Assembly: GCA_030824275.1 (NCBI GenBank)
Contig: JAVBXY010000038.1
Span: forward strand, 248,001-312,000
Length of the DNA stretch: 64,000 nucleotides
Direction: 5' to 3'
DNA from: Rhodocyclaceae bacterium
GTDB lineage: Bacteria > Pseudomonadota > Gammaproteobacteria > Burkholderiales > Rhodocyclaceae
The translations under genes were made by a program, and so were the position numbers. Within the stretch, counting starts at the first letter, position 1; the number at the start of each line of letters is the position of its first letter. Shown in pieces: positions 37,567-47,383 of the stretch. The notes below the pieces were generated by a model, which was not told where the DNA came from, searched no databases, and saw nothing but the letters and a program-made list of their open reading frames with translations.

Positions 37567-39356
37567 CAGTGAGCTATACCGTTCGCAAATTCGATGCGGT
37601 CATCGTCGGTGCCGGCGGCGCCGGCCTGCGTGCCGCCATTCAACTCTCGGAAGCCGGTTACAAGACCGCCGTGCTGACCAAGGTTTTTCCGACTCGTTCG
37701 CATACCGTTGCTGCCCAGGGTGGTGTTGCTGCGTCCCTCGGCAACTCCGAGGAAGACAACTGGCACTGGCACATGTACGACACCGTCAAGGGGTCGGACT
37801 GGCTCGGCGACCAGGACGCCATCGAGTTCATGTGCCGCAAGGCCAATGAAGTCGTGGTCGAACTGGAACACTACGGCATGCCCTTCGACCGTCTCGACAA
37901 CGGCAAGATCTACCAGCGCCCCTTCGGCGGCCACATGTCGAACTTCGGCGAAAAGCCCGTGCGCCGTTCCTGTGCTGCTGCCGACCGCACCGGTCACGCC
38001 ATGCTGCACGCGATGTATCAGCGCAACGTCAAGGTTAACACCCAGTTCTTCGTCGAATGGCAGGCCCTTGACCTCGTGCGCGATGCCGATGGCGACGTGC
38101 TCGGCGTCATCGCCATGGACATGGAAACCGGCGAAGTCGTCGTTTTCCACGCCAAGGCCACCATCTTCGCCACCGGCGGTTCCGGCCGCATCTACCATTC
38201 CTCGACCAACGCCTTCATCAACACCGGCGACGGTCTCGGCATGGCGGCCCGTGCCGGCATCCCGCTTGAAGACATGGAGTTCTGGCAGTTCCACCCCACC
38301 GGCGTCGCCGGTGCCGGCGTGCTGATCACCGAAGGCGTGCGTGGTGAGGGCGGCATTCTGCGCAACTCCTCCGGCGAACGCTTCATGGAGCGCTACGCGC
38401 CGAATGCCAAGGATCTGGCATCCCGCGACGTGGTCTCCCGTGCCATGACCACCGAAATCAATGAAGGTCGCGGCTGCGGCCCCAACAAGGATTTCGTGCT
38501 GCTCGACATCACCCACCTGCCGCCCGAAACCATCATGAAGCGCCTGCCTGGCATTCACGAAATCGGTATCCAGTTCGCCGGTGTCGACTGCCTCAAGGAG
38601 CCACTGCCGGTGGTGCCGACCTGCCACTATCAGATGGGCGGTATTCCGACCAACTACGCGGGTCAGGTCGTCATTCCCAAGGATGGCAATCCCTCCGTCC
38701 CCGTGCCCGGTTTCTACGCTGCCGGCGAGTGCGCCTGTGCCTCCGTGCATGGCGCCAATCGTCTCGGCACCAACTCGCTGCTCGACCTTCTGGTCTTCGG
38801 CAAGTCGGCTGGCGAAACTGCCGTGGCCGACCTCAAGGCCGGCTCCTCGGCCCACAAGCCGCTGCCGCAGGAAGTCATCGACAAGACCCTGGCCCGTCTG
38901 GATCGCCTGAATAACCAGAAGGGTGGTTCGAACGTGCATGAAACCCGTCTGGACATGCAGCGCAGCATGCAGAAGCACGCCGGCGTGTTCCGCTTCAAGA
39001 ACCTGCTCCAGGAAGGTGTGGACAAGATTCTTCAGGTCGCCGAGCAGGTTGCCCAGACGGAGATTCAGGACAAGTCCAAGGTGTTCAACACTGCGCGTAT
39101 CGAGGCCCTGGAACTGGACAACCTGATCGAAGTGGCGAAGGCGACCATGGTGTCGGCCAATGCCCGTACCGAATCGCGTGGCGCCCACGTCCGCGACGAT
39201 GCCACGGATACCCCGGAGACGCCGGACGGCCGCGACGACAAGAACTGGCTCAAGCACTCCCTCTGGTACAAGGACGGCAATCGTCTGGACTACAAGCCGG
39301 TGAAGATGAAGCCCCTGTCGGTCGACACGATTGAGTTGAAGAAGCGCGCCTACTAA
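37563..39356 (+). CDS. sdhA: Succinate dehydrogenase flavoprotein subunit
   Basis: Catalytic subunit of complex II, 597 residues. FAD-binding GAGGAGLRAAIQLSEAG, the FAD-linked histidine in SHTVAAQGG, HPTG in the active site, and the catalytic arginine in LASRDVVSRAM are all intact. GTG at 37563 overlaps the sdhD stop by 4 bp; a second GTG at 37569 is an alternative start. sdhB follows after 13 bp. Confidence 0.97.
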   Translation: MTVSYTVRKFDAVIVGAGGAGLRAAIQLSEAGYKTAVLTKVFPTRSHTVAAQGGVAASLGNSEEDNWHWHMYDTVKGSDWLGDQDAIEFMCRKANEVVVELEHYGMPFDRLDNGKIYQRPFGGHMSNFGEKPVRRSCAAADRTGHAMLHAMYQRNVKVNTQFFVEWQALDLVRDADGDVLGVIAMDMETGEVVVFHAKATIFATGGSGRIYHSSTNAFINTGDGLGMAARAGIPLEDMEFWQFHPTGVAGAGVLITEGVRGEGGILRNSSGERFMERYAPNAKDLASRDVVSRAMTTEINEGRGCGPNKDFVLLDITHLPPETIMKRLPGIHEIGIQFAGVDCLKEPLPVVPTCHYQMGGIPTNYAGQVVIPKDGNPSVPVPGFYAAGECACASVHGANRLGTNSLLDLLVFGKSAGETAVADLKAGSSAHKPLPQEVIDKTLARLDRLNNQKGGSNVHETRLDMQRSMQKHAGVFRFKNLLQEGVDKILQVAEQVAQTEIQDKSKVFNTARIEALELDNLIEVAKATMVSANARTESRGAHVRDDATDTPETPDGRDDKNWLKHSLWYKDGNRLDYKPVKMKPLSVDTIELKKRAY

Positions 39357-39369
39357 GGAGGATAGCGAT

Positions 39370-40086
39370 ATGAGAACCCGGAAGATGCAGTTCAAGATTT
39401 ACCGCTACGATCCCGATAAGGATGCCAAGCCCTACATGCAGGACATCGAAATCGAGGTCGATTCCACCGACCGCAAGCTCCTTGATGCCATGGTGAAGTT
39501 GAAGGCCAAGGATGATTCCATCGCCTTCCGTCGCTCCTGCCGCGAAGGCGTCTGCGGTTCCGACGCCATGAACATCAACGGCAAGAACGGCCTCGCCTGT
39601 CTGACCGATCTGGCCTCCTTCCCCGATGGCAAGCCGGTGGTTCTGCGCCCGCTGCCCGGCCTGCCCGTGGTGCGTGACCTGATCGTCGACATGACGCAGT
39701 TCTTCAAGCAATACCACTCGATCAAGCCCTACCTGATCAATAACGATCCGCCCCCGGAACGCGAGCGTCTCCAGTCGCCGGAAGACCGCGAGGAACTCAA
39801 CGGCCTCTACGAGTGCATTCTTTGCGCCTGCTGCTCGACCTCCTGCCCGTCCTTCTGGTGGAACCCGGACAAGTTCGTCGGCCCGGCTGGCCTGCTGGCG
39901 GCCTACCGCTTCATCGCCGATACCCGCGACCAGGCGACTGCCGAGCGCCTCGACGATCTCGAGGACCCGTATCGCCTGTTCCGTTGCCACACCATCATGA
40001 ACTGCGTCGATGTCTGCCCGAAGGGACTCAATCCCACCAAGGCCATCGGCAAGATCAAGGACATGATGGTCCGTCGGGCCGTCTGA
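39370..40086 (+). CDS. sdhB: Succinate dehydrogenase iron-sulfur subunit
   Basis: Electron-transfer subunit, 238 residues. The three clusters are all visible: 2Fe-2S in CREGVCGSDAM...GLAC, 4Fe-4S in CILCACCSTSC, and 3Fe-4S in CHTIMNCVDVCPKG. A strong AAGGAGG site lies 8 nt before the ATG at 39370, which supports this start over the ATG 15 bp later. Confidence 0.97.
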   Translation: MRTRKMQFKIYRYDPDKDAKPYMQDIEIEVDSTDRKLLDAMVKLKAKDDSIAFRRSCREGVCGSDAMNINGKNGLACLTDLASFPDGKPVVLRPLPGLPVVRDLIVDMTQFFKQYHSIKPYLINNDPPPERERLQSPEDREELNGLYECILCACCSTSCPSFWWNPDKFVGPAGLLAAYRFIADTRDQATAERLDDLEDPYRLFRCHTIMNCVDVCPKGLNPTKAIGKIKDMMVRRAV

Positions 40087-40088
40087 GG

Positions 40089-40337
40089 ATGGAAGAGGAC
40101 CGCACGGCCCGCATCAACCGGCTCAAGTGGCACTGCCGGCGGGCCTTGCTGGAGCTGGACATTGTGTTTCAGCGCTTTTGGGAACGTGAAGGCGACGTTC
40201 TCGATGCGCAGGGTGAAGCGGCGCTGGCCCGGCTGCTGGAGTTGGAAGACCACGACTTGTGGGCGTTGGTGAATGGCAAGGATGTCACCGACGACCCGCA
40301 ACTGAAGGGCATGCTTGAGCGGCTGCGGGTAGTCTGA
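40089..40337 (+). CDS. sdhE: FAD assembly factor SdhE
   Basis: Small 82-residue protein (Sdh5/YgfY family) that promotes covalent flavinylation of SdhA. RINRLKWHCRRALLELDIVFQRF is the family core; the usual RGMLELD is here RALLELD. It begins 2 bp after sdhB. The frame is open upstream, but that part overlaps sdhB. Confidence 0.93.
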   Translation: MEEDRTARINRLKWHCRRALLELDIVFQRFWEREGDVLDAQGEAALARLLELEDHDLWALVNGKDVTDDPQLKGMLERLRVV

Positions 40338-40396
40338 ACGCAGTCATTGACTGGTAACAACAATACGTTTTACGGACCTGGACAGAGGATCTGATT

Positions 40397-41689
40397 ATGA
40401 GCACGAATCGCACTGCAACCCTCGCTATTGACGGCAAGAACGTCGAATTTCCCGTAATGGTCGGCACCCATGGTCAGGATGTCATCGACATCCGCACCCT
40501 CGGTGGCAAGACCGGCTTGTTCACCTACGACTCCGGTTTCCTCTCCACCGCGAGCTGCCAGTCGAAAATCACCTATATCGACGGCGACAAGGGCGAGCTG
40601 CTGTATCGCGGCTATCCCATCGAGCAACTGGCCGAGAACTGCAACTTCCTTGAGGTTGCCTACCTGCTGAAGAACGGCGAACTGCCGAACAAGGAGCAGA
40701 AGGTCAAGTTCGAGAGCACCATCAAGAACCACACCATGGTGCATGAGCAACTGGTGAAGTTCTACCAGGGCTTCCGTCGCGACGCACACCCGATGGCCGT
40801 GATGGTCGGTGTGGTCGGCGCCCTGTCGGCGTTCTACCACGATGCGACGGACTTCTCCGACGCCGAGCACCGCAGCATCAGCTTCAACCGTCTGGTCGCC
40901 AAGCTGCCGACCATCGTTGCCATGGCCTACAAGTACAACATCGGCCAGCCGTTCATGTATCCGCGCAACGACCTCGACTACACCGCCAACTTCATGCACA
41001 TGATGTTCGGTACGCCGGCCGAGGAATACAAGCCGAACCCGGTGCTGACCCGCGCCCTCGACGTGATCTTCACCCTGCACGCCGACCACGAGCAGAATGC
41101 CTCCACCTCCACGGTGCGTCTGGCCGGTTCCTCCGGTGCCAACCCCTTCGCCTGTATCTCCGCCGGCATCGCCTGCCTGTGGGGCCCCGCTCACGGTGGC
41201 GCCAACGAGGCCTGCCTGGAAATGCTGGAAGAGATCGGTGACGTCTCCCGCGTCGGCGAGTACATCAAGCGTGCCAAGGACAAGAACGACAGCTTCAAGC
41301 TGATGGGCTTCGGTCACCGCGTGTACAAGAACTTCGACCCCCGCGCCAAGCTGATGGGCAAGGTCTGCGCCGACGTACTGGGCGAACTGGGTCTGGAGAA
41401 CGACCGTCTGTTCAAGCTGGCCAAGGAACTCGAGAAGATCGCCCTGGAAGACGAGTATTTCGTCGAGAAGAAGCTCTACCCGAACGTAGACTTCTACTCC
41501 GGCATCGTGCAAAAGGCGCTCGGCATCCCGACCTCCATGTTCACCTGCATCTTCGCCCTGGCCCGTACGGTGGGCTGGATGACGCAGTGGGAGGAAATGA
41601 TCACCGATCCCGAGTACAAGATCGGTCGTCCGCGCCAGCTTTACATCGGCGCCGCCCGTCGCGACATCAAGCCGCTTTCCGCGCGCTGA
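40397..41689 (+). CDS. gltA: Citrate synthase
   Basis: Type II (hexameric-type) citrate synthase of 430 residues that condenses acetyl-CoA and oxaloacetate. Active-site histidines are in [12 protein letters not shown] and [14 protein letters not shown], with the aspartate in [10 protein letters not shown]. It follows sdhE by 59 bp and ends with its own terminator. Confidence 0.97.
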   Translation: MSTNRTATLAIDGKNVEFPVMVGTHGQDVIDIRTLGGKTGLFTYDSGFLSTASCQSKITYIDGDKGELLYRGYPIEQLAENCNFLEVAYLLKNGELPNKEQKVKFESTIKNHTMVHEQLVKFYQGFRRDAHPMAVMVGVVGALSAFYHDATDFSDAEHRSISFNRLVAKLPTIVAMAYKYNIGQPFMYPRNDLDYTANFMHMMFGTPAEEYKPNPVLTRALDVIFTLHADHEQNASTSTVRLAGSSGANPFACISAGIACLWGPAHGGANEACLEMLEEIGDVSRVGEYIKRAKDKNDSFKLMGFGHRVYKNFDPRAKLMGKVCADVLGELGLENDRLFKLAKELEKIALEDEYFVEKKLYPNVDFYSGIVQKALGIPTSMFTCIFALARTVGWMTQWEEMITDPEYKIGRPRQLYIGAARRDIKPLSAR

Positions 41690-41698
41690 TCAAACATC

Positions 41699-41726
41699 AA
41701 GGGGCGGCTATCCGCCCCTTGTCTTT
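41699..41726 (+). terminator. Rho-independent terminator after gltA
   Basis: Perfect 9-bp stem AAGGGGCGG / CCGCCCCTT with a 4-nt loop, followed by GTCTTTT. It separates sdh-gltA from the sucAB-lpd unit. Confidence 0.88.
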
Positions 41727-41733
41727 TCCATGT

Positions 41734-41747
41734 GTCTTATAGAGGAC
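41734..41747. promoter_or_regulatory. Possible second GntR operator before sucA
   Basis: GTCTTATAGAGGAC matches the 14-bp palindromic centre of the mdh/gntR operator (GTCTTATATAAGAC) at 12 of 14 positions. It lies between the gltA terminator and the sucA start. It is very close to the start codon, so the purine-rich half could also serve as the ribosome site. Confidence 0.4.
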
Positions 41748-41760
41748 TAGAGGTGACGCC

Positions 41761-44604
41761 ATGATGAAGCAGATGCTGTCCAACTCGTATCTGTTCGGCT
41801 CGAACACCCCGTATATCGAAGAGCTTTACGACGCCTATCTTGCCAACCCCGCTTCGGTGGAGCCGGCCTGGCGCGATTACTTCGACAAGCTGGCCACCCT
41901 GCCGGGTGCCGGCAACTACACCGGACCGGACGTAGCCCATTTCCCGATCATTACTTCCTTCGCCCAGCGCGCCAAGGAAGGCACCCTGCAAGATTCCGCG
42001 CGCACCGCCGCGTCGGATGGCAAGCAGGTCAAGGTGCTGCAACTGATCAACGCCTATCGATTCCTCGGCAATCGCTGGGCCAACATCGATCCGCTCAAGC
42101 GCAGCGAGCGCCCGGCCATCGCCGAACTGGAGCCCTCCCACTACGGCTTCACCGAAGCTGACCTGGGGCAAACCTTCCAGACCGGCTCCTTCGCCGCCGT
42201 GCCCGAGACCGCCACCCTGCGTGAGATTCTCGAAGCCGTGCGCCAGACCTACTGCGGCACCATCGGTGCCGAGTACATGTACATCTCGGACATCCAGCAG
42301 AAGCGCTGGCTCCAGTCCAAGATCGAGCCCGTCCGCGCCACGCCAAGCTACTCGACGGAAGAGAAAAAGCGCTTCCTTGAGCGCCTGACGGCTGCTGAGA
42401 CGCTGGAGCGCTATCTGCACACCAAGTATGTCGGCCAGAAGCGTTTCTCGCTGGAAGGTGGTGAATCGACCATCCTCGCCATGGACGAGCTGGTTCGCGT
42501 CGCCGGTACCCTCGGCGTCCAGGAAATCGTCATCGGCATGGCTCACCGTGGCCGTCTCAACGTGCTGGTGAATACCCTGGGCAAGGCACCGAAGAACCTG
42601 TTCGACGAATTCGAGGGCAAGAAGGCCGTTGATCTGTCTGCCGGCGACGTCAAGTACCACATGGGCTTTTCCAGCAACGTCTCCACCCCGGGCGGCCCGG
42701 TGCACCTGACCCTGGCCTTCAACCCGTCCCACCTGGAAATCGTCAACCCCGTGGTCGAAGGTTCCGTCTATGCCCGCCAGCGTCGTCGCGGCGACAAGAA
42801 CGGTACCCAGGCACTGCCGGTCATCATCCACGGCGATGCCGCCGTGGCAGGGCAGGGCGTCAACCAGGAGATGCTGAACTTCTCCAACACTCGTGGCTAC
42901 GGTACGGGCGGCACGGTGCATATCGTGGTGAACAACCAGATCGGCTTCACCACCTCCGACCTGCGCGACTACCGTTCCTCGCTGTATTGCACCGACATCT
43001 TCAAGATGATCGAAGCGCCGATTTTCCACGTCAATGGCGACGACCCCGAGGCTGTAGCCTTCGTCACCAAGCTGGCCATGGAATACCGTCAGGAGTTCCA
43101 CAGGGATGTTGTGATCGACCTCGTCTGCTTCCGCAAGCTCGGCCACAACGAGCAGGACGAGCCGATGGTGACCCAGCCGCTGATGTACAAGAAGATCGCA
43201 GCCCACCCCGGCACACGAAAGCTCTACGGCGACAAGCTGGTGGCCCAGGGCATCTGCGAAGCGGAAGAGCCCGATCAGGTGATCAAGGATTACCGCGCGG
43301 CGCTGGATCGTGGCGAACTGCTCTACAACCCGGTGCTGGAAAACTACACCCGCAACTTCGCCACCGACTGGACGCCCTTCATCAACCAGAAGTACACCGA
43401 CGAAGCCAAGACTGCGGTGCCGATGGCGGATTTGAAGAAGCTGGCCAAGGCGATTACCACCGTTCCCGAGAACTTCACACTGCATTCCCGCGTGCAGAAG
43501 ATCATCGATGATCGCCGCCTGATGGGCGACGGCAAGCTGTCGCTGGACTGGGGCATGGGCGAAAACCTGGCCTACGCCACGCTGCTGATGCAGGGCTTCG
43601 GTGTCCGTGTCTCCGGCGAGGATTGCGGCCGTGGCACCTTCTTCCACCGCCACGCCGTACTGCACGACCAGAACCGCGAGAAATGGGATGCAGGCAATCA
43701 TGTGCCTCTGCAACACATCGATCCCAAGCAGTCGCCCTTTATCGTCATCGACTCGGTGTTGTCCGAAGAGGCCGTGATGGCTTTTGAATATGGCTACTCC
43801 ACCGCCGAGCCCAATGAGCTGGTGGTCTGGGAAGCCCAGTTTGGCGACTTCGCCAACGGCGCCCAGGTCGTCATCGACCAGTTCATCTGCTCTGGCGAAG
43901 CCAAATGGGGCCGTCTGTCAGGCCTGACGCTGCTGCTGCCGCATGGCTACGAAGGCCAGGGCCCCGAGCATTCCTCGGCGCGTATCGAGCGCTACATGAA
44001 CCTATCCGCCGAGCAGAACTGGCAGATCGCCGTGCCCACCAATGCTGCGCAGATTTTCCACCTGCTGCGCCGGCAGATGTTGCGCAAGGTGCGCAAGCCT
44101 CTGGTCGTCATCACGCCGAAGTCGCTGCTGCGTGCCAAGGATGCCAGCTCGCCGCTGGAGGATTTCGCCAAGGGCAAGTTCCACACCGTCATCGGTGAGA
44201 CCGACGAGCTCGATCCGAAGAAGGTTACTCGCGTCGTGCTGTGCTCCGGCAAGATCTACTACGAGCTGATGGCCCATCGCCGCGAACAGAAAATCACCAA
44301 CACCGCCATCGTGCGCCTGGAACAGCTCTATCCGTTCCCGGACGTCGCCCTTCAGGCCGAGCTGGACAAGTGGCCGAAGGCAAAGGAAGTGGTGTGGTGC
44401 CAGGAAGAACCGCGCAACCAGGGCTGCTGGTACTGGCTGGCATCGCGTCACCATCTGGTACGCGCTACCGGCTCGGGCCAGGGCTTGTTCCTCGTCAGCC
44501 GTCCGGCCTCCGCATCACCGGCCGTCGGCTATTACGCGAAGCACAACGCCCAGCAGAAAGCCGTCATCGAAGGCGCCTTCGACACCCTGAAGGCACCGGA
44601 CTGA
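41761..44604 (+). CDS. sucA: 2-oxoglutarate dehydrogenase E1 component
   Basis: Thiamine-diphosphate-dependent decarboxylase of the 2-oxoglutarate dehydrogenase complex, 947 residues. Conserved elements include IGMAHRGRLNVLVN, HGDAAVAGQGVNQE, NNQIGFTTS and, in the C-terminal half, DCGRGTFFHRHAV. The first residues (SNSYLFGSNTPYIEELYDAYL) are the usual E1o N-terminal motif that contacts E2. ATG 41761 or 41764 may be used. First gene of sucAB-lpd. Confidence 0.97.
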   Translation: MMKQMLSNSYLFGSNTPYIEELYDAYLANPASVEPAWRDYFDKLATLPGAGNYTGPDVAHFPIITSFAQRAKEGTLQDSARTAASDGKQVKVLQLINAYRFLGNRWANIDPLKRSERPAIAELEPSHYGFTEADLGQTFQTGSFAAVPETATLREILEAVRQTYCGTIGAEYMYISDIQQKRWLQSKIEPVRATPSYSTEEKKRFLERLTAAETLERYLHTKYVGQKRFSLEGGESTILAMDELVRVAGTLGVQEIVIGMAHRGRLNVLVNTLGKAPKNLFDEFEGKKAVDLSAGDVKYHMGFSSNVSTPGGPVHLTLAFNPSHLEIVNPVVEGSVYARQRRRGDKNGTQALPVIIHGDAAVAGQGVNQEMLNFSNTRGYGTGGTVHIVVNNQIGFTTSDLRDYRSSLYCTDIFKMIEAPIFHVNGDDPEAVAFVTKLAMEYRQEFHRDVVIDLVCFRKLGHNEQDEPMVTQPLMYKKIAAHPGTRKLYGDKLVAQGICEAEEPDQVIKDYRAALDRGELLYNPVLENYTRNFATDWTPFINQKYTDEAKTAVPMADLKKLAKAITTVPENFTLHSRVQKIIDDRRLMGDGKLSLDWGMGENLAYATLLMQGFGVRVSGEDCGRGTFFHRHAVLHDQNREKWDAGNHVPLQHIDPKQSPFIVIDSVLSEEAVMAFEYGYSTAEPNELVVWEAQFGDFANGAQVVIDQFICSGEAKWGRLSGLTLLLPHGYEGQGPEHSSARIERYMNLSAEQNWQIAVPTNAAQIFHLLRRQMLRKVRKPLVVITPKSLLRAKDASSPLEDFAKGKFHTVIGETDELDPKKVTRVVLCSGKIYYELMAHRREQKITNTAIVRLEQLYPFPDVALQAELDKWPKAKEVVWCQEEPRNQGCWYWLASRHHLVRATGSGQGLFLVSRPASASPAVGYYAKHNAQQKAVIEGAFDTLKAPD

Positions 44605-44650
44605 ACCATACGAACCTATACGCACCTACACGCACGAGTGAGATAAAAAC

Positions 44651-45889
44651 ATGCTGATCGAAGTCAAAGTTCCGCAGTTGTCCGAGTCGGTCGCCGAAGC
44701 CACCCTGTCGGCCTGGCACATCAAGGAGGGCGATGCCGTCGCCCGCGACCAGAACCTGATCGATATCGAAACCGACAAGGTGGTGCTGGAGTTGCCCGCA
44801 CCGGCTGCCGGCGTGATCGTCAAGATCATCAAGAAAAACGGTGACACGGTGGTCTCGGGTGAAGTCATTGCCCAGCTCGACACCGAAGCCCAGGCCGGCG
44901 CTGCTGCTGCACCTGCCGCCGCCGCGCCCGTCAAGGCCGCTGCTGCCCCGGCGCCTGCCGCTGCGCCCACCGCCATGCCGGCGGCGCGCAAGATCATGGA
45001 CGAAAAAGGCATTGCCGCCGGCGACGTCCAGGGCACTGGTCGTGGTGGTCGCATCCTCAAGGAAGACGTTACCGGTACCGCCGCCGCAGCCAAGCCGGCG
45101 GCCGCCGTGTCGCCAGCGCCGACTTTTGCTGCCGCCAAGCCCGCATTGGCCCAGCCGGCCGTGGTCAACACCGACGCCATCACCGCTGACCGCCCCGAGC
45201 AGCGCGTGCCGATGTCCCGTCTGCGCGCTCGCGTTGCCGAGCGTCTGCTGCAATCTCAGTCCACCAATGCCATCCTGACCACCTTCAACGAGGTGAACAT
45301 GGCGCCGGTGATGGACCTGCGCAAGAAATATCAGGAGAAGTTCGAGAAGGAACACGGCGTCAAGCTTGGCTTCATGTCCTTCTTCGTCAAGGCCGCTGTC
45401 GCCGCGCTGAAGAAGTACCCGGTGCTGAACGCCTCGGTTGACGGCAACGACATCGTCTATCACGGCTACTTCGACATCGGCATCGCCGTCGGCTCGCCGC
45501 GCGGCCTCGTCGTGCCGATCCTGCGTGATGCCGACCAGCTGTCGCTGGCCCAGATCGAGAAGAAGATCGCCGAGTTCGGTGCCAAGGCCCGCGACGGCAA
45601 GCTGTCGCTGGAAGACCTCACCGGCGGTACCTTCTCCATCTCCAACGGCGGCATCTTCGGCTCCATGCTGTCCACGCCGATCATCAACCCGCCCCAGTCG
45701 GCCATCCTCGGCATCCATGCCACCAAGGACCGCGCCGTGGTCGAAAACGGCCAAGTAGTGGTGCGCCCGATCAACTACCTCGCCATGTCCTACGACCACC
45801 GCATCATCGACGGTCGCGAAGCCGTGCTTGGTCTGGTGACCATGAAGGAAGCGCTGGAAGATCCGGCGCGCCTGCTGCTCGACCTCTAA
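44651..45889 (+). CDS. sucB: 2-oxoglutarate dehydrogenase E2 (dihydrolipoyl succinyltransferase)
   Basis: 412 residues. One lipoyl domain has the lipoylated lysine in [12 protein letters not shown] and is followed by an Ala/Pro-rich linker. The peripheral subunit-binding domain is [21 protein letters not shown] second linker leads to the catalytic domain, with [13 protein letters not shown] containing the active-site histidine and aspartate. The dispersed repeat falls in the second linker and reads AVSPAPTF, where extra residues should be tolerated. Confidence 0.97.
   Translation: MLIEVKVPQLSESVAEATLSAWHIKEGDAVARDQNLIDIETDKVVLELPAPAAGVIVKIIKKNGDTVVSGEVIAQLDTEAQAGAAAAPAAAAPVKAAAAPAPAAAPTAMPAARKIMDEKGIAAGDVQGTGRGGRILKEDVTGTAAAAKPAAAVSPAPTFAAAKPALAQPAVVNTDAITADRPEQRVPMSRLRARVAERLLQSQSTNAILTTFNEVNMAPVMDLRKKYQEKFEKEHGVKLGFMSFFVKAAVAALKKYPVLNASVDGNDIVYHGYFDIGIAVGSPRGLVVPILRDADQLSLAQIEKKIAEFGAKARDGKLSLEDLTGGTFSISNGGIFGSMLSTPIINPPQSAILGIHATKDRAVVENGQVVVRPINYLAMSYDHRIIDGREAVLGLVTMKEALEDPARLLLDL
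45103..45127 (-). repeat. Dispersed 25-bp repeat, copy 12 (inside sucB)
   Basis: Exact core. Translated as AVSPAPTF in the flexible linker before the catalytic domain. Confidence 0.88.
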
Positions 45890-45899
45890 GGAGACCGTC

Positions 45900-47327
45900 A
45901 TGGCCAACAAGCAATTCGACGTCGTCGTCATCGGCGCCGGCCCCGGCGGCTATGTCGCCGCCATCCGTGCCGCGCAACTGGGGCTGTCCACCGCCTGCAT
46001 CGAGTCCGAATCCTATGCAGACCCGAAGGGCGAAGTACGCCTCGGCGGCACCTGCCTGAACGTCGGCTGCATTCCCTCCAAGGCGCTGCTACGCTCTTCC
46101 GAGTTGTTCGAGGAAGCCACCCACGGCTTCCAGATGCACGGCATCTCGGCCGAGGGCGTCAAGATCGACGTCGGCACCATGGTCAAGCGCAAGGACAACA
46201 TCGTCACCCAGCTCACCAGCGGCATCAAGGGCCTGTTCAAGAAGAACAAGGTCACCATGCTGCCGGGCCGGGGCAAGTTCCTTGGTCGTGAGGGCGACCG
46301 CTGGCTGGTCGATGTCAACGGCGAGGCCGTCGAGGCCACCCACGTCATCGTTGCCACAGGCTCCAAGGCCCGTCATCTGCCGGACCTGCCCGTGGACAAC
46401 AAGATCGTCTGCGACAACGTTGGAGCCCTGTCCTTCGACAACGCCCCCAAGCGCCTCGGCGTCATCGGCGCTGGCGTCATCGGTCTCGAACTGGGTTCGG
46501 TCTGGAAACGTCTGGGTGCCGAAGTCACCGTCCTTGAAGTGCTGCCCGATTTCCTCGCCGCCGCCGATCAGGCTGTGGCCAAGGAAGCTTGGAAGGTGTT
46601 CACCCAGAAGCAGGGCCTGAACATCAACCTCGGCGTCAAGATCGGCAAGATCACCGCCGGCAAGAAAGGCGTCAGCATCGAGTACGAGAGCGGTGACGAC
46701 AGCAAGACCCTGGAAGTGGACCGTCTGATCGTTTCCATTGGCCGCATCCCCAACACCGATGGTCTCGGTGCCGAGAACGTCGGCCTCGCCATCAACGAGC
46801 GCGGCTACATCACCGTGGACGGCAACTGCCGCACCAACCTGCCCAATGTCTGGGCGGTGGGCGACGTGGTGCCCGGCCCGATGCTGGCGCACAAGGGCAT
46901 GGAGGAGGGCGTCATGGTCGCCGAGTGCATCGCCGGCCAGAAGGGGCACGTCAATCACGACACCATCCCCTACGTCATCTACACCCATCCGGAAATCGCC
47001 TGGGTCGGCAAGACCGAGCAACAGTTGAAAAACGAAGGCGTCGAATACCGCGCCGGGCAGATTCCGTTCGCTGCCAATGGCCGCGCGCTGGGACAGGGCG
47101 ACACCACCGGTTTCGTCAAGATGCTGGCCTGCGCCAAGACTGATCGTATTCTCGGCGTGCATGTGATTGGCGCCAGCGCCTCGGAGCTGATCGCCGAAGC
47201 CGTGGTCGCGATGGAATTCAACGCCTCTTCGGAAGACATCGCTCGCATTTGCCACGCGCATCCGACCCTGTCGGAAGCCATGCACGAGGCTTCGCTGGCG
47301 GTGGACAAGCGTCCCTTGCATTTCTAA
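45900..47327 (+). CDS. lpdA: Dihydrolipoyl dehydrogenase (E3)
   Basis: Flavoprotein disulfide reductase of 475 residues. FAD-binding [18 protein letters not shown], the redox disulfide [16 protein letters not shown], the NAD-binding [18 protein letters not shown], and the C-terminal catalytic [13 protein letters not shown] are intact. It begins 10 bp after sucB with an AAGGAG ribosome site. Third gene of the oxoglutarate dehydrogenase operon. Confidence 0.97.
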   Translation: MANKQFDVVVIGAGPGGYVAAIRAAQLGLSTACIESESYADPKGEVRLGGTCLNVGCIPSKALLRSSELFEEATHGFQMHGISAEGVKIDVGTMVKRKDNIVTQLTSGIKGLFKKNKVTMLPGRGKFLGREGDRWLVDVNGEAVEATHVIVATGSKARHLPDLPVDNKIVCDNVGALSFDNAPKRLGVIGAGVIGLELGSVWKRLGAEVTVLEVLPDFLAAADQAVAKEAWKVFTQKQGLNINLGVKIGKITAGKKGVSIEYESGDDSKTLEVDRLIVSIGRIPNTDGLGAENVGLAINERGYITVDGNCRTNLPNVWAVGDVVPGPMLAHKGMEEGVMVAECIAGQKGHVNHDTIPYVIYTHPEIAWVGKTEQQLKNEGVEYRAGQIPFAANGRALGQGDTTGFVKMLACAKTDRILGVHVIGASASELIAEAVVAMEFNASSEDIARICHAHPTLSEAMHEASLAVDKRPLHF

Positions 47328-47347
47328 ACTTTCGCTGTCGGAAATCC

Positions 47348-47375
47348 AGGGCGGCCGGGCCATCCCGGCCGCCCT
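47348..47375 (+). terminator. Strong hairpin after lpdA
   Basis: Perfect 12-bp GC-rich stem AGGGCGGCCGGG / CCCGGCCGCCCT with loop CCAT, 20 bp after the lpdA stop. There is no long T run, so it may be a transcript-stabilising or attenuating hairpin rather than a full terminator. Confidence 0.6.
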
Positions 47376-47383
47376 TCGCATTG

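Noticed and set aside
37545-39395. Long minus-strand open frame opposite sdhA (616 codons)
   Set aside because: It is a codon-bias shadow of sdhA: no conserved motifs, and the plus strand holds a complete, motif-perfect flavoprotein. The same applies to long antisense frames opposite aroA-cmk, rpsA, ugd, gltA, sucA, sucB, lpdA and cusA.
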